Below, one piece after another: positions 15,907 through 24,174 of a stretch of DNA of 47,531 nt. The DNA lies in the NCBI GenBank assembly GCA_012729765.1, contig JAAYCM010000058.1:1-47531 (forward strand). The letters are read 5' to 3'. Under the pieces are notes generated by a model, which saw only the letters and a program-made list of their open reading frames with translations, did not search any database and was not told where the DNA came from. Position numbers and translations under genes: made by a program. The stretch comes from Chloroflexota bacterium. Lineage in GTDB: Bacteria > Chloroflexota > Anaerolineae > Aggregatilineales > Aggregatilineaceae. Position 1 is the first letter of the stretch, and the number at the start of each line of letters is the position of its first letter.

Positions 15907-17766
15907 ATGCCTGATCCTCGTGGCTACCTGCTGCCTGCCGAACGCCAGATTTTGCTGCGCCGCTACGCGCCCGTGCTCGTGCTGTTCCCAGAGCTGCCAA
16001 ATCACGCGCCCTATCCCGACGACGGCGACTCGATCTACACCGTGCGCGGCTCGTACCACCCGCGCTCGGCTGAGCTGTTCCTGCAGCATGCCCGCGTGCG
16101 CTACCGGCGGCGCGAACTGCTGCGCCATCCGGGGCTGCTGTTCAAATCGCGCTCGCTGCACGAGGAGTACGACCAGATCAAAGACGCTATCGACGCCGAA
16201 GCCCTGCGCCAGGCGGTCGAGAAGCACGCCCAAGACCCGCGCTATACCGGCCTGGGCGATGCCGAACTGCGCGCCGCCCTGCTGCGGCATCTGATCCAGG
16301 AGCAGTTGGCGCAGCGGGTGCGCGGCCTGGACCTGCCGCGCTATCGTGGCTTCAACCTCGCCCACTGGCGCGCCTACTTCACCTATCTCGCCCAGGCCGA
16401 TCCCGAAACGCGCCGTTCGGTCGTCTACGGGCGGCTGATGCAAGGGCTGGCCCCGCTGGGCATCGAGCAGGCCCCACCGCAGTCCTCGCTGGTCCAGACC
16501 TCGCAGTATGGCCCCTACGATGTCAGCCAGACCTCGGTCGCGCTGCAATACTGGTTCCACTACTACTACGACGACTGGGCCAACCGTCACGAGGGCGACT
16601 GGGAATCGATCACGCTGCTGCTGGAGTTGTCCCCGGAGATCGTCCGCACCCGGCGCGAGCTACGTGAAGACGAGCTGCTGGCCGGGGTTACGGTCGGAGA
16701 TGTGGGCTACTCGTCGCACGAGGACGGCTACCGCCGCCTGTGGCCCGACGTGCAGAAAACGGCGGAAGGCCGCCCCATCGTCTACGTCGCGCGCGGCTCG
16801 CAGGCGTCCTACTTTGGCTGGCAGCTCAACGGCTACCCAACCTCGGCCCGCGTCGGATTTGTCGAAAAGGTCCTCTCCGCGCTGGGCGGGCTGTTTCGGG
16901 GCAAGCGCTTTTTGGGGCGGCGCTGGGATGGCGAGTTTCGCGCGCGCTTCACGGGCCGCGACCCCAAGAACACCGACTGGGTGCCGGTCGATCCGCAGGC
17001 CGGCGACCGGCTCGACGGCACCCCGATTGACGCGCTGGAACAGATGGTGCCGCCCGGCTGCCGGGGCGTTCGACGCACCCCCAGCTTCAGCCCCTACGCC
17101 GGGCAGGATCAGCAGACCTACTATCTCGAAACAGAGGACCTGTTCTGGCTGGAACTGGTGCAGGAGTTCGGCGTGCAGTGGGGCGAGGACTTCTTCCTGC
17201 CTGGCTCGCGCGGTCCGGTGGGCATCAGCAAAGCCGAGCGCGACGAGCAGCGCCGTTTCATCAACGCCCTGGCGCAGATCGAGGAAGCGATCACCGATGC
17301 GCTGTCCCAGATGATGGACTCACAGATCGCCACCGCCAGCGCGCTGCCGGAGCTGAACCAGGCGCTCAAGCCGCTCCGTCCGAACCTGTTGAGCCGCCGC
17401 AAGCAGCTTCCGCCCGCCATCCGGCCCTACCTCTACCAGATGTGGGCCGCGCTTCTGCGCTCGCATCCCGAAGCCTGGCCGGGCGGCCCCAATCTGCGCC
17501 TGCGCTGGATCTTCCGCCGCCAGCCCAAACCGGGACCGCTGCTCGACCGCGACGACCCGATCTATCACCTCAAGTCGCTGCTGGCCCAGGTCCGGCGCAC
17601 GCGCTACGAAGAGCAGCATATCAGCTCCAAGTGGGATAACCCGTTCGCCTGGGTGCGCTATATCTGCCGCGCCGACACGTTCTTCTATGGCGTGCCGCCG
17701 GCTGCCGAGACGCAGCTCGATATGTCGCGGCTGGATTGTTCGGATGTGGAGATGACCATCACCTGA
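15907..17766 (+). CDS. Vps62-like (HEGDWE-motif) protein of unknown function
   Basis: 619 residues, no signal peptide or membrane segment. The central region (about 205-300) has the pattern of Vps62/DUF946-type proteins: LQYWFHYYYDDWANRHEGDWE (shared core HEGDWE near residue 228), then VGYSSHEDG, and VYVARGSQASYF near residue 296. In this family the second motif is usually GSHASY; here the His is Gln. The N-terminal 180 residues (RQILLRRYAPVLVLFPEL) and the C-terminal 200 residues (predicted helical, Arg/Leu-rich) are not recognised. The short motif APVLVLF near the N-terminus is also common in this group. The biochemical role of the family in bacteria is not established. The gene is alone, separated from feoC by 144 bases, and converges on the ZIP transporter. 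Confidence 0.65.
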   Translation: MPDPRGYLLPAERQILLRRYAPVLVLFPELPNHAPYPDDGDSIYTVRGSYHPRSAELFLQHARVRYRRRELLRHPGLLFKSRSLHEEYDQIKDAIDAEALRQAVEKHAQDPRYTGLGDAELRAALLRHLIQEQLAQRVRGLDLPRYRGFNLAHWRAYFTYLAQADPETRRSVVYGRLMQGLAPLGIEQAPPQSSLVQTSQYGPYDVSQTSVALQYWFHYYYDDWANRHEGDWESITLLLELSPEIVRTRRELREDELLAGVTVGDVGYSSHEDGYRRLWPDVQKTAEGRPIVYVARGSQASYFGWQLNGYPTSARVGFVEKVLSALGGLFRGKRFLGRRWDGEFRARFTGRDPKNTDWVPVDPQAGDRLDGTPIDALEQMVPPGCRGVRRTPSFSPYAGQDQQTYYLETEDLFWLELVQEFGVQWGEDFFLPGSRGPVGISKAERDEQRRFINALAQIEEAITDALSQMMDSQIATASALPELNQALKPLRPNLLSRRKQLPPAIRPYLYQMWAALLRSHPEAWPGGPNLRLRWIFRRQPKPGPLLDRDDPIYHLKSLLAQVRRTRYEEQHISSKWDNPFAWVRYICRADTFFYGVPPAAETQLDMSRLDCSDVEMTIT

Positions 17767-17785
17767 GGCGTCCGGCATCACGCTC

Positions 17786-18592
17786 TCAGCCCAGCGCCAC
17801 GTCAAGCGTCATCATCACCGCGAAACCGATCATCGCGCCCATCGTCGCCAGGTCGGCGTTGCCGTTGCACTGCGATTCGGGCACGACTTCTTCGACCACC
17901 ACGAAGATCATCGCGCCAGCGGCAAACGCCAGCGCATACGGTAGCAGCGGCTCCGCGATTATCACGGCGACCGCGCCCAACACCCCGGCGACCGGCTCAA
18001 CCACCGCCGAAAGCTGCCCATACCAGAAGCTCCGCCGGCGTGACAATCCCTCGCCTGCCAGCGGCATCGAGACGGCCACGCCTTCGGGGAAGTTCTGAAT
18101 CCCCACGCCGAGCGCCAGCGCGATCGCGCCCGCCACCGTCGCTTCCGGCATACCGGACGCCGCCGCGCCGAACGCCACACCGATTGCCAGCCCTTCGGGG
18201 ATATTGTGCAGCGTGATCGCCAGCACCAGCAGGACCGAGCGCTCCCAGGTGGTCTTAATCCCCTCGGCTTTGGCGTTGGGGTTGAGGTGGATATGGGGCA
18301 AAATACGGTCGATCAGGCGCAGGAAAACGCCGCCCAGCAGAAAGCCCACCACCGCCGGAATCCAGGCCGGCAGCGTGCGGCCTTCCGCCATGTTGATTGC
18401 CGGGGCCAGCAGCGACCAGAAGCTGGCCGCGATCATGACCCCACCGGCAAAACCCAGCATCGCGTCGAGCAGCCGGCGGCTGACCGTCCGCGTAAAAAAG
18501 ACCAGCCCGGCCCCTAGTGCGGTGAGTCCCCAGGTGAAAAGCGTCGCCAGCAGCGCCTGAGTTGCTGGCGGGAGAGATTCGAAGAAAGACAC
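17786..18592 (-). CDS. ZIP-family divalent metal transporter (GufA-like)
   Basis: 268 residues with eight predicted membrane segments. TM4 carries [10 protein letters not shown] and TM5 carries [10 protein letters not shown]; the Gln in place of the first His is typical of the GufA branch of ZIP proteins. [11 protein letters not shown] lies in a later segment. A short His-containing loop ([14 protein letters not shown]) follows TM3. It would import zinc, manganese or iron into the cytoplasm. Translation starts with GTG at 18592, supported by AGGAGC 6-7 bases upstream. The promoter carries a DtxR/MntR-type palindrome, which favours manganese or iron as the regulating metal. Confidence 0.88.
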   Translation of the reverse strand: MSFFESLPPATQALLATLFTWGLTALGAGLVFFTRTVSRRLLDAMLGFAGGVMIAASFWSLLAPAINMAEGRTLPAWIPAVVGFLLGGVFLRLIDRILPHIHLNPNAKAEGIKTTWERSVLLVLAITLHNIPEGLAIGVAFGAAASGMPEATVAGAIALALGVGIQNFPEGVAVSMPLAGEGLSRRRSFWYGQLSAVVEPVAGVLGAVAVIIAEPLLPYALAFAAGAMIFVVVEEVVPESQCNGNADLATMGAMIGFAVMMTLDVALG

Positions 18593-18628
18593 GTGCTGCT
18601 CCTTGTTTTGCGAAGTATGATAGCGTGG

Positions 18629-18644
18629 TTTAAGTATACCTAAA
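18629..18644 (-). promoter_or_regulatory. DtxR/MntR-type operator on the ZIP transporter promoter
   Basis: TTTAAGTATACCTAAA (plus strand) is a 16-base palindrome with one mismatched pair, of the TTTAGGT..ACCTAAA kind bound by MntR/SirR/DtxR-family repressors. It covers the predicted -10 of the minus-strand promoter. Confidence 0.6.
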
Positions 18645-18661
18645 CTTATAATTTAGAGCAA
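18633..18661 (-). promoter_or_regulatory. Promoter of the ZIP transporter gene
   Basis: On the minus strand, -35 TTGCTC (18661-18656) and -10 TATACT (18638-18633) are separated by 17 bases. The transcript would start near 18626, about 34 bases before the GTG. Confidence 0.5.
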
Positions 18662-18662
18662 C

Positions 18663-18684
18663 AAAAAAGGGGCCGGGCGGCCCC
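18663..18684 (-). terminator. Rho-independent terminator of the lyase gene
   Basis: On the minus strand a GGGGCC / GGCCCC stem (18684-18669) is followed by six T residues (18668-18663). It lies about 22 bases after the stop of the lyase gene and partly abuts the ZIP promoter. Confidence 0.8.
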
Positions 18685-18706
18685 CAAACGGCAAACGACA
18701 GCGCGC

Positions 18707-20143
18707 CTACGCCGACGCGATCCCGCCCTCGGTCATGGCGTGGGCATCCAGCGCGCTGCGGGCTTCAGCCTCGGTCATATAGCCCAACTCGACCACCACG
18801 TCCAGAATCGAGCGGTTCTCGGCCATCGCCTTCTTAGCGACTTCCGCGCCCTTGAGATAGCCGATAATCGGGTTGAGCGCGGTCACAAGGATCGCGTTTT
18901 TGCCCAGCCAGCCCTCGGCCTTCTCGCGGTTGGCCGTGACGCCGACCACGCACTTCTCGGTGAAGGCGTTGACCGCCCCAATCGTGACGTGCATCATCTC
19001 AAACAGGTTGTGCGCGATGATCGGCATCATCACGTTCAGCTCAAGCTGTCCGGCCTGCCCCGCCAGCATCACCGTCAGGTCGTTGCCCATCACGTGGAAC
19101 ATTGCCATATTCAGCATCTCGGCCAGCACGGGGTTGACCTTGCCCGGCATGATGCTCGATCCCGGCTGGACCGCCGGCAGGCGAATCTCGTCCAGGCCGG
19201 TCGAGGGGCCGCTGCTGAGCAGGCGAAAATCGTTGGCGATGCGCACCAGGTCTTGCGCCAGGGTCCGGATCGCGCCGGAGAAAAAGACCGCATCCTGCAT
19301 CGACTGCATCGACTCGAACAAATCATCACTGGTGTAGAGCGTGAGGCCCGTCAGGCGGCTCAGCGTCTCGACCATGCGCGAGTGATATTCCGGGTGCGCG
19401 TTGAGCGCCGTGCCGGTTGCCGTCCCGCCGATGCCCAAGCGGCGCAGCCCGTCCGCCGCCAGCCTGATCTTCTCGATGTTGCGCTCGACCGCCTTGGCGT
19501 AGGCTCCGAACTCCTGCCCTAGCCGCACCGGCACGGCGTCTTGCAGGTGGGTGCGCCCGCTCTTGACCACATCGTCGAACTCGACCGCCTTCTGCGCCAG
19601 CGCGTCGCGCAGCCCTTCCAGCGCCCCGATCAGCTCGTCCAGCCGCCACAGGGCCCCCAGCCGGATCGCGGTCGGGATCGTGTCGTTGGTAGACTGCGCC
19701 ATATTGACGTGATCGTTGGGGTGCACCGGCTTCTGCGGGTCGGTGATGTCGAAGCCGAGCAGTTGGTTGGCGCGGTTGGCGATCACCTCGTTGGTATTCA
19801 TATTGTGGCTGGTGCCCGCGCCCGCCTGGAACGGATCGACCACGAAATGATCGTTCCAGCGCCCGGTCAAAACCTCGTCTGCCGCCGCGATCAGCGCCCC
19901 AACCAGCTCATCCGCCGGGATGGTGCGGTCACCCACCTGCCGGTCCTCGAACAGGCCGAGCGCGTGATTGACTTCCGCCGCCGCGCGCTTAACCACCGCC
20001 TGTGCCCAGATAAACGCCGGGTAGGGGCGCATCCCGCTCACCGGGAAGTTCTGCACCGCGCGCTGGGCCTGGGCGCCCCATAATGCCTCAGCGGGGACCT
20101 GCATCGTGCCTAAAGAATCTTTTTCCGTCCGAAAATCGCTCAT
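18707..20143 (-). CDS. Aspartase/fumarase-superfamily lyase (aspartate ammonia-lyase or class II fumarase)
   Basis: 478 residues. It has the superfamily signature GSSIMPGKVNPV (about 325), the substrate segment GAGTSHNMNTNEVIANRA, HPNDHVNMAQSTNDT and SGRTHLQDAVP. The enzyme would release fumarate from aspartate, or hydrate fumarate to malate. Two features point to aspartase (AGQAGQLELNVMMP and the LGQEFGAY segment resemble Bacillus AspB), while VTALNPIIGY resembles fumarase, so the substrate is left open. It is a cytoplasmic homotetramer in known cases. It ends at a clear terminator and is divergent from the SH3b-SGNH genes. The ATG at 20143 places MSDFRTEKDSLG at the N-terminus as expected for the family. 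Confidence 0.85.
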   Translation of the reverse strand: MSDFRTEKDSLGTMQVPAEALWGAQAQRAVQNFPVSGMRPYPAFIWAQAVVKRAAAEVNHALGLFEDRQVGDRTIPADELVGALIAAADEVLTGRWNDHFVVDPFQAGAGTSHNMNTNEVIANRANQLLGFDITDPQKPVHPNDHVNMAQSTNDTIPTAIRLGALWRLDELIGALEGLRDALAQKAVEFDDVVKSGRTHLQDAVPVRLGQEFGAYAKAVERNIEKIRLAADGLRRLGIGGTATGTALNAHPEYHSRMVETLSRLTGLTLYTSDDLFESMQSMQDAVFFSGAIRTLAQDLVRIANDFRLLSSGPSTGLDEIRLPAVQPGSSIMPGKVNPVLAEMLNMAMFHVMGNDLTVMLAGQAGQLELNVMMPIIAHNLFEMMHVTIGAVNAFTEKCVVGVTANREKAEGWLGKNAILVTALNPIIGYLKGAEVAKKAMAENRSILDVVVELGYMTEAEARSALDAHAMTEGGIASA

Positions 20144-20259
20144 TCAAACACCTGGCCGGGGAGAGGCCGATCCTTTCTCTCTGCGTATGCCTTCGCTGAG
20201 TGCAATATATAGCGGAATCGCCGGGAGTTTGCCAGTGATACCAGCGCGCTCGCTTCGAT

Positions 20260-20289
20260 TTGACCACCCCGCCCCGCTGACCGTAAAAT
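20260..20289 (+). promoter_or_regulatory. Promoter of the second envelope cassette
   Basis: The -35 TTGACC (20260-20265) and -10 TAAAAT (20284-20289) have an 18-base spacer. The start of transcription near 20296 gives a leader of about 44 bases to the ATG at 20340. Confidence 0.55.
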
Positions 20290-20339
20290 CTATTCGCATC
20301 ATGTTGTAGTCTCGTTCCGGCGGTGATGGAGATCACGCG

Positions 20340-21476
20340 ATGTGGAGACGCCTGTGCCTGCTCATTACAGTCATCATCATTCTCGCGGCTGGCACGTCTG
20401 CCATTCCGGCTCGTGTCCACGCTCAGGCTTCGGTCAGCGCGCAGGCCTGGACGCCCTATGCGATCACGGTCTACCGCAGCCCCGACCGCAGCGATCATAT
20501 CGTGGGGGTGCTCGCGCCCGAAACCGGCGTCCAGCTTGAGGGCCGCACGTCCGACACCGCCTGGGTGCTCACCCACAGTCTGGATGGCATCGTGCGCGGC
20601 TGGGTAGACAGCGGCTACCTGGAATACGCGCCCGACATCGACATTACGGGGCTGCCCATCAGTGACGAAGAGATGTTCGTGCCGCTGCCCTTCGCGCCGG
20701 GGCGCTACCGCAATATCGACCTGAGCACCTACCCGGTCGTCCCGACCGATCTCGGCCAGGCGCGCGCTATCTTCGAGAGCGGCCAGCAGCAAAACCGCAA
20801 GCCCACCGTCGTCTCGAAAATCGGCGACTGCCTGACCGACAACCAGTACTTCCTCAGCCCCTTCGGCTGGCACGAGTACAATCTGGGCAATTTCGTCCAG
20901 CTCCAGGAAGTGATCAGTCATTTCTCGCTCTCGCTCAGCTACGACAGCCTGGCGGCCTATGACGGGCTCGTGACGACCGCCGTGCTCGATCCGGCCTTCG
21001 CCAACCCGATGGCCTGCCTGCCCGGCGAATCGCCGCTGCGCTGCGAGTACCGCATCCGGCAGCCGAGCGTGGCCGTGATCATGTTTGGCGCGCAGGATTT
21101 GCTGTTCACATCCCCGGCGGATTTTGACCGCAGCCTGCGCCGGATCGTCCACGAGACGATCCAGGCCGGGGTGATCCCGATCCTCAGCACCTTCCCCGGC
21201 AATGTGCGGCTGTGGGATGAATCGGTCGAGTATAATCAGATCGTGGTGCTGGTCGCGCTCGATTACAACGTACCGCTGATCAACCTGTGGCGCGCGCTGG
21301 AGCCGCTGCCCAATCACGGCCTCAACACCGACGGGCGGCACCTCAGCCTGCCGGTCACGACCGGCGGCGATCTGACCGGAGACAACCTGCGCCAGGGCTA
21401 CCCGCTGCGCAATCTGGTGACGCTCCAGACGCTTGACGCGCTGTGGCGCACGGCGATGCAGCAGCCCGGCGCGTAA
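20340..21476 (+). CDS. Secreted SH3b-SGNH protein with Cys at the nucleophile position (copy 1)
   Basis: 378 residues. A signal peptide (cleavage near RVHAQA) is followed by one SH3b-like domain (about 35-98; ITVYRSPDRSDH, GWVDSGYLEYA). The SGNH domain (about 125-378) begins with IDLSTYPVVP. Block I reads KIGDC (Cys164, codon TGC at 20829-20831). Block III is FGAQD, so the conserved Asn is Gln252. The last block is DGRH (Asp331, His334). The C-x8-C pair is Cys226/Cys235. The lead-in YPVVP and the NLWRALEPLP segment are shared with the other two Cys forms and not with the Ser form at 4361. With both Ser and Asn changed this copy may be non-catalytic, a thioester enzyme, or a ligand-binding protein. 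Confidence 0.8.
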   Translation: MWRRLCLLITVIIILAAGTSAIPARVHAQASVSAQAWTPYAITVYRSPDRSDHIVGVLAPETGVQLEGRTSDTAWVLTHSLDGIVRGWVDSGYLEYAPDIDITGLPISDEEMFVPLPFAPGRYRNIDLSTYPVVPTDLGQARAIFESGQQQNRKPTVVSKIGDCLTDNQYFLSPFGWHEYNLGNFVQLQEVISHFSLSLSYDSLAAYDGLVTTAVLDPAFANPMACLPGESPLRCEYRIRQPSVAVIMFGAQDLLFTSPADFDRSLRRIVHETIQAGVIPILSTFPGNVRLWDESVEYNQIVVLVALDYNVPLINLWRALEPLPNHGLNTDGRHLSLPVTTGGDLTGDNLRQGYPLRNLVTLQTLDALWRTAMQQPGA

Positions 21477-21494
21477 TCAAGGAATAGATGCTTC

Positions 21495-22649
21495 ATGCGA
21501 CGCTCGCTGCTGCCCTGCATCCTGATCCTGTGCCTGGGGATCGCTCTCTTCGGCCCGGCGCTTGATCCCGCCCAGGCCCAGACCCCACCCGACGCGCGCA
21601 CCGTCGGCCAGCTTAATCTGCGCTCCGGCCCCGGCCAGACCTACACCGTGATCACCCGCCTCGCGCCCGATACCGGCCTGCTGCTCGAAGCGCGCAGCGA
21701 AGATGCGGCGTGGCTGCTCGGCCACACGCCCGGCGGCCAGTTTCGCGGCTGGATCGCGCGCCAGTTCGTGACGCTGCGCCAGGGCTTCGACGCCGCCGCC
21801 CTGCCGCTCAGCAGCGAGATCGTGCGCGGCGTGGCTTACGAGGCGGTCGATCTGGCGGACGGAGCCGATCTGATACACGCCCGCGCCGCCGCGATCGATC
21901 CGCACGCCTACCCGGTCATCCCCGCGCACATGGGACGCGCCCCCCAGCTTTACCGGCGCGCCCTGGCCGCCGGGCGCGATCCGGGTGTGATCAGCAAAGT
22001 GGGCGACTGCAACACGGCGGGCTGGGTGTTCCTGTTCCCCTTTGGCGAGGGCCGCTACACCCTGGGCGACTATGGCGATCTACAAGGCGTGATCGATCAC
22101 TTCGCGGAGTCGCTGGCGTGGCGCACCTTCGCCGCGCACAACGGCCTGAATGCCAGCGCCGTGCTCGATCCGCTGTGGGCCGATCCCGCTCACTGCCAGC
22201 CAGGCGAATCGTCGCTGGCCTGCGAATATCGGCTGCACAACCCGGCCTTCGCAATCATCATGTTTGGCACCAACGATCTGCTCTCACTCAATTCGGACCA
22301 GTTCGACCATGCCCTGCGCCGCGTGATCAGCGCCACCATCGAGGCCGACATCGTCCCGATCCTGAGCACCTTCCCGCTGCATCTGGCCCTGCCGGAGCGC
22401 GCCATCACGTTCAACCAGATCGTGATCCGCGCCGCGCTCGACTACAACATCCCGCTGATCAACCTGTGGCGCGCGCTGGAGCCGCTGCCCAATTTCGGCA
22501 TCGCCCCGGACGGCTTCCACCTCAGCGGGCCACAGACCTTCGCCGGGGACCTGACCGATCCCAACCTGCAAACCGGCTTCCCAAGGCGGAATCTGGTTAC
22601 GCTGCAAGGGCTGGACGCGGTGTGGCGCGCGGCGCGCGGCGCATCCTAG
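21495..22649 (+). CDS. Secreted SH3b-SGNH protein with Cys at the nucleophile position (copy 2)
   Basis: 384 residues, 18 bases after the preceding paralogue. A signal peptide (near PAQAQ) is followed by an SH3b domain (about 35-95; LNLRSGPGQTYTVI, GWIARQF). The SGNH domain has block I KVGDC (Cys172, codon TGC at 22008-22010), block III FGTND with Asn260 intact, and final block DGFH (Asp339, His342). The C-x8-C pair is Cys234/Cys243. Thus every classical active-site element except the Ser is kept, which favours a cysteine nucleophile over a dead enzyme. The signal peptide itself also contains cysteines. The tandem arrangement suggests gene duplication within this cassette. Its substrate is presumably an acylated surface glycan made by the following MBOAT pair. 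Confidence 0.8.
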   Translation: MRRSLLPCILILCLGIALFGPALDPAQAQTPPDARTVGQLNLRSGPGQTYTVITRLAPDTGLLLEARSEDAAWLLGHTPGGQFRGWIARQFVTLRQGFDAAALPLSSEIVRGVAYEAVDLADGADLIHARAAAIDPHAYPVIPAHMGRAPQLYRRALAAGRDPGVISKVGDCNTAGWVFLFPFGEGRYTLGDYGDLQGVIDHFAESLAWRTFAAHNGLNASAVLDPLWADPAHCQPGESSLACEYRLHNPAFAIIMFGTNDLLSLNSDQFDHALRRVISATIEADIVPILSTFPLHLALPERAITFNQIVIRAALDYNIPLINLWRALEPLPNFGIAPDGFHLSGPQTFAGDLTDPNLQTGFPRRNLVTLQGLDAVWRAARGAS

Positions 22650-22746
22650 CCGGGCAGCGTTTCGTATGGCAAATCCCAGGCCAGCCGTGTAGAATGGCCC
22701 GCGTTGCCGGGGGCAACCTGCGCCGACTGCACCTGCCCGAACTGCC

Positions 22747-24171
22747 ATGACCCTGACCCACATCCTGATCTTCATTGCCGCCGCCCTGTTCTATCTCGCC
22801 CTGCTGCCGGCTCGCTGGCGCGCATGGGCGCTCTTCGTGGGCAGCATCGTCGCCATTTACTGGCTCCAGCCCGCGACGCGCATCCGCACCCTGGATTTCA
22901 TCTTTCCGACGGCGACGCTGGCCCTGGTCGCGCTGGCGTGGCTGGCTTCGCGCGCACCCGATCAAGGCTGGCGGCGTGAGGATACCGCTTCGGCGCTACT
23001 CATGGCGGCGCTGGTGATCGCGCTCTCATTGGGGCGCTACATCGTGCCGGAATACCGCATCACGCCTTCGCGCCCGCCCGCACCGGCCACCGTCGCGCTC
23101 GTGGTGCTGGCGACCGTCGCGCTGCTGGCTCTGCTGCGCCGCGTCCCCCGGCCCAATCGCCGCCTGGCCGGACCGGTGCTGCTGTTCATCGTGATCGTGT
23201 TTGTCGTGCTGAAGACCGGGCCGCTGGCCGAGGCTACCAGCGGTTGGATCCGCGAGCGCATGGGCCAGCCCGCCGCGCTGGCAACCGCCGCCGAGCTGGA
23301 ATGGCTCGGCTTCTCGTATGTCTCGTTCCGGCTGATCTCAACCCTGCGCGACCGCCAGACCGGGCGGCTGCCCGCGATGACGCTGCGCGAGTACACGACC
23401 TACGCGATCTTCTTCCCGGCCTACACCGCCGGGCCGATTGACCGCGCCGAGCGTTTCCTGCCGGACCTGCACACGCTGCCCGGTCCCGATCCAGCCTGGC
23501 TGGCCCAGGGCAGCATGCGGATCGCGGTCGGTATCGGCAAGAAATTTGTGATCGCGGACAGTCTCGCCCTCTTCGCGCTGGACGCCGCCAAAGCGCAGCA
23601 GGCCGATTCGGTGGCGGGCCTGTGGGTGCTGCTCTACGTCTACGCCTTCCAGCTCTATTTCGATTTCAGCGGCTACACCGATATCGCCATTGGACTCGGC
23701 CAGTTGTTCGGAATCAAGCTGCCGGAGAACTTCAGCCAGCCCTATCTCAGGCGCAATATCACCCAGTTCTGGCAAAGCTGGCACATCACGCTGAGCAACT
23801 GGGTGCGCTTCTACGTCTTTTCGCCGCTGACCCGCTACCTGCTCATGCGCCCGCGCAAGCCGTCGCCAACCGTGCTGGCGCTGATCGGCCAGATGACGAC
23901 GATGATCGTGATCGGGCTGTGGCACGGCGTAAGCTGGCATTTCGTGGTGTGGGGCATCTGGCACGGCCTGGGGCTGTTCGCGCACAAGGTCTGGAGCGAC
24001 CGTACGCGCCCCTACTATTTGCGCCTGCGCGAGCGTCCCCGGCTGGCGCAGGCTGTCGCCGTGCTGGGCGTGGTGCTCACCTTTCACTTCGTGACCCTGG
24101 GCTGGGTCTGGTTCGCCCTGCCCGATATCGGCACAAGCTGGGATATATTTTTGCGGTTGTTGGGACTGTAA
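22747..24171 (+). CDS. MBOAT-family membrane O-acyltransferase, cassette B
   Basis: 474 residues, multi-pass. Signatures are PAYTAGPIDRAERF, YFDFSGYTDIAIGLGQLFGI, LPENFSQPY, QFWQSWHITLSNWVR and VIGLWHGVSWHF with the invariant histidine. It is clearly paralogous to the protein at 5799-7238 along the C-terminal two thirds; the N-terminal third differs more. The start ATG at 22747 gives MTLTHILIFIAAALF, matching the N-terminus MTLTYILIF of the other copy, which supports both starts. The ninety-odd bases before it contain a possible -10 (TAGAAT, 22690-22695) but no clear -35, so it may be co-transcribed with the SH3b-SGNH pair. The anchored SGNH gene starts 3 bases after its stop. Confidence 0.9.
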   Translation: MTLTHILIFIAAALFYLALLPARWRAWALFVGSIVAIYWLQPATRIRTLDFIFPTATLALVALAWLASRAPDQGWRREDTASALLMAALVIALSLGRYIVPEYRITPSRPPAPATVALVVLATVALLALLRRVPRPNRRLAGPVLLFIVIVFVVLKTGPLAEATSGWIRERMGQPAALATAAELEWLGFSYVSFRLISTLRDRQTGRLPAMTLREYTTYAIFFPAYTAGPIDRAERFLPDLHTLPGPDPAWLAQGSMRIAVGIGKKFVIADSLALFALDAAKAQQADSVAGLWVLLYVYAFQLYFDFSGYTDIAIGLGQLFGIKLPENFSQPYLRRNITQFWQSWHITLSNWVRFYVFSPLTRYLLMRPRKPSPTVLALIGQMTTMIVIGLWHGVSWHFVVWGIWHGLGLFAHKVWSDRTRPYYLRLRERPRLAQAVAVLGVVLTFHFVTLGWVWFALPDIGTSWDIFLRLLGL

Positions 24172-24174
24172 CCG

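Noticed and set aside
18707..20143. Firm assignment as fumarase (fumC) or aspartase (aspA)
   Set aside because: The superfamily signature is shared and the distinguishing segments point both ways, so no symbol was given.
20204..20232. Promoter for the lyase gene from the TATATA-like stretch at 20204-20211
   Set aside because: No -35 resembling TTGACA occurs at a usable distance on the minus strand.
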